From Pseudomonas sp. N3-W (GTDB lineage Bacteria > Pseudomonadota > Gammaproteobacteria > Pseudomonadales > Pseudomonadaceae): a stretch of DNA of 64,000 bases. The stretch covers positions 4,274,001 to 4,338,000 of the forward strand of contig NZ_CP103965.1 in assembly GCF_024970185.1 (NCBI RefSeq). Direction: 5' to 3'. Each line of letters starts with the position of its first letter. The first letter of the stretch is position 1. The notes below the pieces were generated by a model that was not told where the DNA came from, did no database searches, and saw only the letters and a program-made list of their open reading frames with translations. Of this stretch, positions 9,429 through 19,600 are shown in pieces. Made by a program: the position numbers and the translations under genes.

Positions 9429-10462
9429 CAAAACACCTCGACCGCGTGGGTCTGTCGCTCAACCAGCTCGCCGATCGGCTCAAGGGCCAGGCCCAGTTCG
9501 GCGGCGACCGCGAGGAACTCGGCGTTGCCCTGAGGCGTGACGGCAACCAGCAGGCCGCCACTGGTTTGTGGGTCGCACAGCACGCGCTTGTGCAGCTCCT
9601 GCACCCGCCCGACCTTGCTGGCGTAGCTGTCGAAGTTGCGCAGCGTGCCGCCGGGCACGCAGCCCTGTTCCAGGTAGTACTCGACCCCCGGCAGTTGCGG
9701 CACGCGGGTGTACTCGATGCGTGCGGTGACGCCGCTGCCATCGGCCATTTCCACCAGGTGCCCGAGCAGGCCGAAACCGGTGACGTCAGTCATTGCGCTC
9801 ACGCCTTCGAGCTTGCCGAAGCGGCTGCCGGGTTTGTTCAGGGTGCACATCCAGTCACGGGCCAGGCCAATGTCGGCATGGCGCAGCTTGCCCTTCTTCT
9901 CGGCGGTGGTGAGGATGCCGATGCCCAACGGTTTGGTGAGATAGAGCAGGCAGCCAGCGGTGGCGGTGTCGTTGCGTTTCATGTGGCGTTTTTGCACCAG
10001 ACCGGTGACAGCCAGGCCAAAAATCGGCTCCGGTGCATCAATGGAGTGGCCCCCGGCCAGCGGGATACCGGCCTCGTCACAGATCGAACGCCCGCCGCGA
10101 ATCACTTCCCGGGCAATCTCCGGGGCCAGCACATTGACCGGCCAGCCGAGGATTGCAATCGCCATCAACGGATCACCGCCCATGGCGTAGATGTCGCTGA
10201 TGGCGTTAGTGGCGGCGATGCGGCCGAAATCGAACGGGTCGTCGACAATCGGCATGAAGAAGTCGGTGGTCGAAACCACGCCGCGCTCTTCATCGATGGC
10301 ATACACCGCCGCGTCATCGCGCGAGGCGTTGCCGACCCACAGTTTCGGATCCAGGTTCTGCGCACCGCTGCCGGCCAGAATCACTTCCAGCACCTGGGGG
10401 GAAATCTTGCAACCGCATCCGGCGCCGTGGCTGTATTGGGTCAGACGAACGGGTTCGCTCAT
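9428..10462 (-). CDS. selD: Selenide, water dikinase (selenophosphate synthetase)
   Basis: SelD makes selenophosphate from selenide and ATP. 344 residues, with the N-terminal glycine-rich loop SHGAGCGCK (Cys16 and Lys19, equivalent to E. coli Cys17 and Lys20), the DDAAVY motif, [18 protein letters not shown] and [11 protein letters not shown]. The catalytic position is cysteine, not selenocysteine. The ATG at 10462 gives the expected N-terminus; the open frame continues 26 codons upstream without homology. selU follows with a one-base overlap. Confidence 0.96.
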   Translation of the reverse strand: MSEPVRLTQYSHGAGCGCKISPQVLEVILAGSGAQNLDPKLWVGNASRDDAAVYAIDEERGVVSTTDFFMPIVDDPFDFGRIAATNAISDIYAMGGDPLMAIAILGWPVNVLAPEIAREVIRGGRSICDEAGIPLAGGHSIDAPEPIFGLAVTGLVQKRHMKRNDTATAGCLLYLTKPLGIGILTTAEKKGKLRHADIGLARDWMCTLNKPGSRFGKLEGVSAMTDVTGFGLLGHLVEMADGSGVTARIEYTRVPQLPGVEYYLEQGCVPGGTLRNFDSYASKVGRVQELHKRVLCDPQTSGGLLVAVTPQGNAEFLAVAAELGLALEPIGELVERQTHAVEVF

Positions 10463-10573
10463 GGGGTGCACCTCGGTGGGGTCAATGGGGGCGATTCTAG
10501 CAGAGCGGGGCCACCGATGAGTCCCGCCGACCGCTCCCACATGGGGTCTGTCTACACCCTGAAAACGGTACGC

Positions 10574-10598
10574 AAAAAAAAACCGCCCTTTCGGGCGG
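10574..10598 (-). terminator. Rho-independent terminator of the autotransporter gene
   Basis: On the minus strand a 6-bp CCGCCC/GGGCGG stem with a four-base loop is followed by nine Ts (the A-run at 10574-10582). It sits about 20 bases past the autotransporter stop. Confidence 0.9.
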
Positions 10599-10618
10599 CT
10601 AAAGTGCTTCGACCATGT

Positions 10619-13600
10619 TCAGAACGTGAGGCTGTAGCTGAGCGTCATCGCGTTGTCGTTGTTGTCGCCCGACACCTGCCCCGAGTAACCAATCCCCAGC
10701 TTGCCGTTCGGCGTGACCTGGAAGTCCACACCCGCTTCAAGCAGTGCGCTGTCCTTGGCAATCGGTACGCCCTGGGTGCTGAACGAGGCGCCGCCATCGA
10801 TGAAGGTCAGGTCGGCATCCGGTTTGGTGTCGCCGTAGGCATGACGCCAGCCAATCGCGGCACGCGGCGTGAGTTGACTGCCGTTGGCCAGGGTCAGCAG
10901 CTTGCCGACGCGAACACCCAGGGTGGAGAAGGTGATGTCCTGGCTGGACTGGGCCTTCAGGCGCCCTACCCCGCCTTTCTCTTTACCGGTGTCGCTGTCG
11001 TAGTTGACGTAGGACAGGCCGGCGAACGGCTCAAGCGCAAAGCCGCCCGCGTTGATGGCATAACCCACTTCACCGAAGACCTGTGCGGTGCGTGCATTGT
11101 AGTGCGCCTTCAACCGGTCGTTGTAGGCGCCCACGTTGACGTCGCGTTCGGTCTCGATGTCGTGCCAGCTGTAGGCTGCGCCGAGGCGGACGGCCAGGGC
11201 GTCGAACTGCGAGTTGAGGTAAGCGGCCAGATGGTAGCTGTCGACCGTGGCATTGGAATTGCGGTCATTGGCATCCAGGCTGCTGCGGGTGTAACCGGCG
11301 GCCATACCGGCGCGCCAGGTGTCGTCGATCTGCTTGTCGGTGCCGAGCATGAAACCGCCGAGTTTGCGGTCAAGACGGGCGGTGTTGCTGTCGCCGTCCA
11401 TCTTGCCCCAGGTGCCGATGGCGCGCATCCAGCCAACCATTTCACCGTGGCAGCCGCCGCTGGTGAGGCGGTTTTCGCTCGGGGCCAGGGTCGTACGCGG
11501 ATCATCCATGCCGCTGCACCATGGCTGACGCATGCGGTCGTTGACGGCGTCGCGGATGTAGCGCGAGTCCTCAAGAATGGCACTGGCGGTACTGGCGTGG
11601 ATCTCCCCGGACAAACTGTCGAACGCCGCACGGGCACCGGCTGTCGAGAGGTTGACGATCTGGTTCTGCAACGCCGCACCGGCCGGGCCATTATTGGACA
11701 GGGCCGTGGCCGTGCCACGCTGGTTGCCGGTGGTGGCGACATCGGCGAACGATGTGCCATTACGGCTGACCGCCAGGCCGACCTCATTGCCGGTGTACAC
11801 CAGCGAAGCGTTGAGGAACGCCGTTTCCGGCAGATCAGCGGCGCTGAAGGTGCCGTTGACGCCACCGCCCGCCGTGATCAGCGCGTAGGTGGTGTTGCCG
11901 GTGTAGGGTGCCAGATTGGTGACTTGCAGACCGCCCGCCAGGGTCGCGGTGCCGCCGACGGCCAACGGTGTGACGGTTGGCGAGTTCACGGTCAGCGCCA
12001 GCACACCATCCGCGGCGTTGGTGAAGTTGCCCGTTACGCTCAGGTTGCCAATGCTGGTGCCAGAGGACACCAGGCCATGGTTGACCACTGAACCGACACT
12101 GCCGTTACCACTTAAAGCGGCGCCATTGGAGACGGTAATCTGCCCACCAAAATTCGCGGGCGCATCACCGACCTGCAACATGCCCTGCTGCACTTCGACG
12201 GTGCCGCTGAACGGTTGGCTGCCGTCAATCAGCAACGTGCCAGCGCCTTGCTTGACCACGTCGCCAGTGCCACTGAGTGTGCCGTTGAAGCGACCGTTGC
12301 CGGCTTGCGCAAACAACAGCCGCGCGTTGTTGAGGATACGGCCCTGCAGGCTGGTGGTGTTACCGACCAGCGTACCGCCGCTGACCGTGGTGCCACCGCT
12401 GTAGGTGTTGGCGCCAGTCAGTACCAGGGTGCCGGAGTCCATCTTGTTGATACCGCCAGCGCCCACCAGCGGCGCGTCGATTTGCACGGTGTCGCCGCCA
12501 TTGACCCGAACCGCCGCCAGACTGCCGTCCGCCGCGTTGGTCGGGCTCAAACTGCCATTCGCACCGGCCACCAGGCTGTAGCCATTGACGAGGAACTGCA
12601 ACCCGGTAAAGCCCTGGTTGCCGACCACGGTCACCGTGCCGCCCTGCCCGCCGAATACCGCAAACTGGTTGTTCGAGTCCTCGCTGACGGTGCCGCTGGC
12701 GTCCGTCCAGTTGGTGTTGTTGTCCCAGACGCCACTGCCGCCACCAATGCTGCCGTCAGCTCTGGTTTTGCCGCCGTTCCAGAATTGCACCTCACCCGGC
12801 ATGCTCTGTACCAACAGGTTGACCTGGTTGGCCAGGGCGGTTTGCAGTGTCAACGAACCCGGTACGATATCGCCCGGCAGCGAGCCGTACACCAGACCGT
12901 TGTCGGTCAGGCTGCCGCCGTAGCGGAACAGCTGATAGACGCCGGTGCCAAAACCACCGGCATTACTGACGTTCAGCGTGCCGTCGAGGGTCAGGTTGCC
13001 GGCGACGTTGACCACCGTGGTCGAGGCCGTGGCAGAACCGAGGCTGAAGTTCAGGTTGCTGCCCGAAGCCAGCGACAGCGAACCGACCGACAGCGGCGTA
13101 GTCGTACCGCCACCGACCAGGGTCGCGCCACTCGCCAGCTGCACGGCACCACCAAGCTGGCCGTTGCCGCCGAGGGTCGCGCCGCTGGCGACGCTGACGT
13201 TGCCACTGTTGAGCGTGCCGTTGACCCGCAAAGTGCCGGCCTGCACATTGGTGTTACCGGTAAACCCACTGGTGCCGGTCAACAGCAACTGGCCGCCGCC
13301 GGTTTTGTTCAGCGTGCCGCTGCCGGTGAGGGTGCCGCTGTAGGTGCCATCGCTGTTCTGCGCGAAAGTCAGTGCCGCGTTGTTGAGGATTGCCCCTTGC
13401 AGGGTGCTGGTGTCGCCGCTGGTACTGCCACCGTTGAGCGTGGTGCCGCCGCTGTAGGTGTTGGCGCCACTGAGCAACAGCGCACCGTTGCCGTTTTTCA
13501 CCAGACTGCCGCTGCCGGCGATCACGCCAACGAGGGTGGTGTCTTGCGTGCCGGCCAGGCTCAGTTGCCCGCCAAGATTGATGGCGTTATTGAGTTGCAG

Positions 13601-16600
13601 TGCCGCCGTACTGTCGAGTACCGCATTGCCGCCGACACTCAGCGCACCGCTGCCGATGGCGCTGTTGTTGCCCAGGACCAACGTGCCTGCATTGAGTTGC
13701 GTACCGCCGCTGTAGGTGTTGGTGCCGTTGAGACTCAGGCTGGACGCGCCATTCTTGATCAGGCTACCGCTGCCGCTGACCCCACCGCCAAGCGTCAGCG
13801 CGTTGGAGCCGGCGACACTCAGGCCGCCGTTCAACACCACGGCGTTAGCCAGGCTGACCGCCGTGTTGCTGTCCAGCGCAGTGCCGTTGGCCGCAGTCAA
13901 TATGCCTGTGCCTAGCGCGCTGTTGTTGCCGACCACCAGTGTGCCGCCGTTGAGCGCGGTGCCGCCGGTGTAGGTGTTATTGCCGTTGAGCACCAGCGTA
14001 CCGGTGTCGTATTTGCCCAGGGCACCGGCGCCGTTGATATTGACGCCGAGGGTCGCGGTGGCGTTCGGGTCGACGCGAATCGACGCGTTGCCCATGGCGC
14101 CGTTGACCAGCGTCAGCGCGCCCTCGGTGCCGTTCACCAGGCTGTAGCCGTTGCTGACGAACTGCATCCCGGTGATGCTTTGCGCGCCGTTGACCGTGAC
14201 CGTGCCCGCCGTGCCCTGGAACACCGCGAAGCTGTTGGCCCAGGCCTGATTGACGGTGCCGTCGACATTGGTCCAGTTGGTGGTGCTGCCGCCCCATGAG
14301 CCGCTGCCGCCTTCAATGGCGCCATTGCCCTCCAACTGGCTGCCGTCCCAGAACTGCACAGTGGTGTTCGCAGCGGTCACCAGCAGGTTGACCTGATTGC
14401 CGACCGCAGTCTGTACTTGCAGATCCCCCGGCACCACGCTGCCCGGCACGCTGCCGATCAGCAGGCCGTTGTCGGTCAGGGCACCGGTGTAGTTGATGAT
14501 GCGATACACACCGCTGCCGAAGCCGCCGATATCGCTGACGTTGAGGTTGCCGTCCAGGGTCAGGTTGCCGCCGACGTTGATCAGCGCATTGCCGCCACCG
14601 GACACCGGCGTACCGAGGCCGACATCCAGATTGGAGTTGCCGGACAGCACCAGCGAACCCACCGACAGCGTGCTGCCGGTCGCGCCTGCCAGATGACCGC
14701 CATCGGCCACCGTGACCGCACCGCCGAGGCTGCCGGCGCCGGTCAGCGTACCGCCGCTGTTGACCGCCACGTTGCCACTGGCCAGCGAACCGCTGACATT
14801 CAGGGTGCCGCCGTTGATGCTGGTGTCGCCGCTCAGGGTGTTGACGCCGCCGAGGGTGAACGTGCCGGTGCCGGTTTTGTTCAACTGACCGGCGCCGTCG
14901 AGTACACCGGCAAAAGTGCTGCTCTGGTTGCCGCCGCCAATGTTCAGGGTGTTGTCCGCACCGACCAGCGCCGTACCGCTGCCAGTGAGGCTGCCGAGGC
15001 TGGCGGACGCACCGAGGTTGAGTTGCGTACCGGTGCCCAGGTTCATCCCGGCGTTGTCGCCGAGCGCCGTGGCACTGGTGGTACTCAGGCTGCCGCCCAG
15101 CACGTTGAAGTTGCCGCTGAAGGTGTTACTGCCGCCGAGGCTCAGGTCAGCCGCGCCGTTCTTGGTCAGCGTTCCGGTGCCGGCCAGCACACCGGTCAGG
15201 GTCAGGTTGTTGCTGCCGGCCACTGCCAGCGCCGCGTTGACATTGACGTTGTTGGCCAGCACCAGCGACGAGCTGTTATTCAGCGTCGAGGCGCCCGCCA
15301 CGGTCAAGGCGCCAGTGCCCAGAGCCGCCGCGTTGCCGAGGGTCAGGGTGCCGCCGTTGAGGGTGGTGCCGCCCCCATAGGTGTTGACGCCGTTAAGTGT
15401 CAGGTTGGCGTTACCGTTTTTACTAAGGCTGCCAGTGCCACTGATCACGCCGACGAGACTCAGGTTATTGCTGCCATTGATCGCAAGACCGGCATCCAGG
15501 CCGATGTTGTTGGACAGAATCAACGGCACGCTGTTGTCCAGGTTCGCAGCGCCTGCGACCGTCAGATTGCCCAACCCCAAGGCCTGGCCGTTGCCCACGG
15601 TCAAGGTGCCGGCGTTCAGCGTCAGGCCACCGGTAAAGCCGTTGATCGCATTGAGCGTCAGATTGGCCGCGCCGTTCTTGCTCAGGCTCCCGGCACCGTT
15701 GATGACGCCATCCAGGGTCAGGTCTGCCGTGCCACCGATGCCGAGGTTACCGGCCAGGTTGATCACGTTGTTGACGCTCACCGCAGAGGCGGCGTCCAGC
15801 GTGGTGCCGCTGGCTGCGTTCAGTGCGCCGGAACCGAGCGCCGAGTTCGACGCCAGGATCAGCCCGCCGGCGTTCAGCGCGACCGGGCCGAGGAAGTTGT
15901 TGTTGCCGCCCAGGGTCAGGTTGGCGGCGCCGTTCTTGATCAGGCCGCCGACGCCGCCGATCGCCCCGTTGAGGGTCAGCGCATTGCTGCCGCCGACGGT
16001 CAGGTTACCGCCCAGACTCACGGCGTTGCCCAGCGCGACAGCCGCGTTGCTGTCCAGTGTGGTGCCGGTGGACGTGGTGAGCAAACCGGTGCCCAGCGCC
16101 GTGTTGCTGCCCACTACCAGCGTACCGCCCTGAAGTTCGGTGCCACCGGTGTAGCTGTTGGCGCCGTTGAGCACCAGGGTGCCGCTGTCGAGTTTGGCAA
16201 TGATGCCGCTGCCGTCGATGCCGACGCCGAGGGTCGCGGTGGAGCCCGGATCGACTCGGATCGCCGTGTTGCCACTGGTGCCGTTGACCGCCGTCAATTG
16301 CCCAGCGCTGCCGGCCACGAGGTTGTAGCCGTTGGTGACGAATTGCAGCCCGGTGAACAGCTGCGCGCCCGCCACGGTGACAGTGCCCGCCGTGCCCTGG
16401 AACACGCCGAAGTCACCGGCCCAGGGTGAGTTGACGGTGCCGTTGACCGAGGTCCAGTTGGTGCCGCCCGCCGTCCAGGTGCCCGTACCGCCATCCACCA
16501 CGCCATTGGCGATGGTCTGGCTACCGTCCCAGAAGCGGATGTTGGCATCGGGTGCCGAGACCAGCACGTTGACCTGATTGCCGACCGAGGTCTGCACCAC

Positions 16601-19600
16601 CAGATCGCCGAGGCCATAACCTACCGGCACGCCGGCCACCGTCAGGCCCAGGTCAGTGAGACTGCCGGTGTAGTTGATCAAGCGATAGACGCCGACGCCG
16701 AAGCCACCGGCATCGCTGACGTTCAGGTTGCCGTCCAGGGTCAGGTTGCCGCCGACGTTGAGCAGTGACGTGGTGGACGGTGCGCCGAGCGCCACGTCCA
16801 GGTTGGAGTTGCCGCTCATGACCAGCGAACCGGCAGACAGCGTGTTGCCGCTGCTCAGCGCCAGATGGCCACCATTGTTCACATTCAGCGCGCCGAGTAC
16901 CGAACCGGTGCCGGTGAAGGTGCCGCCGGTGTTGACGTTGACATTGGCACTGGCCAGCGAGCCGCTGAGATTCAGCGTGCCGCCGTTGACCGCCGTATCA
17001 CCGCTGAGGCTGTTGATGCCGGTGACATTCAGGGTGCCGGTGCCGACTTTGTTCAGCGCACCGGTGCCGGTCAGGCTGCCATCGAAGGTGCTGGTGGAGT
17101 TGACGCCACCCACCGACAAGGTATTGCTGCCACTGATTTGCACGCCACCACTGCCGCTGAGGGTAGCGAGGCTGGCATCACTGCCCAGAATCAAACTGGC
17201 ACCGGCGCTGACCGCTGCGCCCGAGGTGTTGCCCAACGCACCGGCACTGGCGGTGGTCACGCTGCCGGACAGTACGTTCAGCGGACCGGTGAAGGTGTTG
17301 CTGCCGCTGAGGGTCAGGTCCGCCAGGCCGTTCTTGTTCAGGGCGCCGGCGCCGCTGATCACGCCGCCGAGTGCCAGGTTGTTGTTGCCGGCCACGCTCA
17401 GGTCGGCATTGAGGGCAATGGCATTGTTCAGGGTCATCGCCGCACTGTTGTCCAGCGTCGAGGTGCCACCGACGGTCAGGCTACCGCTGCCCAGCGCCGC
17501 GCCGTTGCCCAACGTCAGGGTGCCGGCGTTGAGCGTGCTGCCGCCGCTGTAAGTGTTGATGCCGTTGAGGGTCAGGTTGGCCGCGCCGTTCTTGATCAAC
17601 TCCCCGGTGCCGCTGACAACGCCACCCAGTGTCAGGCCTTGAGTGCCGCCAACCGTCAGGTCGGCATTGAGCGCGACGTTGTTGGCCAGCGTCACCGCGG
17701 TATTACTGTCCAGGGTCGAGGCGCCGCCGACGGTCAGGTTGCCGAGGCCCAGCGCCGTGTTGCTGCCGACGGTCAGGGTGCCGGCGTTCAACGTGGTGCC
17801 GCCGAGGAAGCCATTGGCGCCGTTGAGAGTCAGGTTGGCTGTACCGTTTTTCACCAGGCTGCCGGCACCGTTGACCAGACCGGACAAGGTCAGGTCTGCC
17901 GTGCCGCCGACATTCAGGGCGCCGCCCAGGCTCAGTTGATTGTTCAGGCTGACGGCCGTGTTGGCGTCCAGGGCGGTGTTGGCGGCCGTGGTGAGCAGGC
18001 CGCTGCCCAAGGCATTGTTGGCGCCGACAATGATCTTGCCGGCGTTGAGCGTGGTGCCGCCCTGGTAGTTGTTGGTGCCGTTGAGGGTCAGGTCGGCCGC
18101 GCCGTTCTTGATCAGGCTGCCGACGCCGCTGACGTTGCCGCCCAGGGTCAGCGCATTGCTGCCGGAGAAGGTCAGGCTGCCCGCGAGGCTGACCGCGTTG
18201 GCCAGGGTGACGGCGGTGTTGGCATCCAGCGTGGTACCACTGGCGGCATTCAACGCGCCAGTGCCCAGTGCGGTGTTGGAACCGATGATCAGCGTGCCGG
18301 CATCCAGCGCCGTAGGGCCTGAATAGGTGTTGTTGCCGTTGATGGTCAAGACCGACGGGCCGGTCTTGATCAAGCCGCCCGTGCCGCTGATCAGACCGTT
18401 GAGGGTCATCGGATTGGCGCCGCCGGCACTGAGGTTGGCGTTGAGGTTGATCGCGTTGCTCAGGGTCGTCGCGCCCGTGCTGGTGAGGCTGCTGGCGCCG
18501 CCCACCGTCAGTGCACCGGTACCCAGCGCTGCGCCGTTGCCGATGACCAGGCCACCGGCATTGAGCGTGGTGCCGCCCGCATAGGTGTTGACGCCATTGA
18601 GCACCAGGTTGGAGACGCCGTTCTTGATCAGTTGACCGGTGCCGCTGAGCACCCCGCCCAGCGTCAGTGGGTTGGTGCCCGCCACGGTCAGGTCGGCGTT
18701 CAACGCGACGTTGTTGGCCAGGTTCACGTTGGCGCTGCTGTCCAGCGAGGCGGCACCGGCGACGGTCAGGTTGCCGATGCCCAGCGCCGTGTTGGTGCCG
18801 GCAGTCAGCGTGCCCGCGTTCAGGGTCACACCGTTGAGGAAGGTGTTGGCACCATTGAGAATCAGGTTGGCAGTGCCGTTTTTGGTCAGGCCGCCGCCGG
18901 CCACCACGCCACCCAGGGTCAGGTCGGATGTGCCGCCGATGTTGAGGTTGCCGGTGGCGTTGACTGCGTTGCCCAGGGTTGTTGCGGTGCTCGCATCCAG
19001 CGTGGTGCCGTCAGCGGTATTCAAGGTACCGCCGACGCCCAGCGCCGTATTGGAGCCGACGATCAGCGAACCGGCGTTGAGCGCAGTGTTGCCGGTGTAG
19101 GTGTTGGCGCCGCCGAGGGTCAGCGCCGCCGTACCGTTCTTGATGATCCCGGCTGCGCCGCTGACCACACCGGTAAGGCCCAGTGCCTGCGTCCCGCCGA
19201 TGGTCAGGTCGGCGGCCATGGTGACCGCGTTGGCCAACGTCACGGCGGTGGTGGCGTCCAGCGTGGTACCGGCGGCGGTGTTCAGGGCGCCAGTGCCCAG
19301 GGCGTTGTTGTTGCCTACCAGCAGCGTGCCGGCATTAAGTGCGGTGGCGCCGGTCTGGCTGTTGTTGCCGGTCACGGTCAGGGTCGACGCGCCGTCCTTG
19401 ATGATGCCGCCCGCGCCCGATATCGCCCCGGCGAGGGTCAAGGCGTTGCTGCCGACCGTGGTCAGGTTGGCATTGAGCCCGATGCTGTTGCTCAGGGTCA
19501 CGTTGGCGCTGCTATCGAGGCTCGCGCCGCCATTGACGCTCAAGGCGCCGGTGCCCACCGCGTTGTTGTTGCCCACCACCAGCGTGCCGGTGTTCAGGTT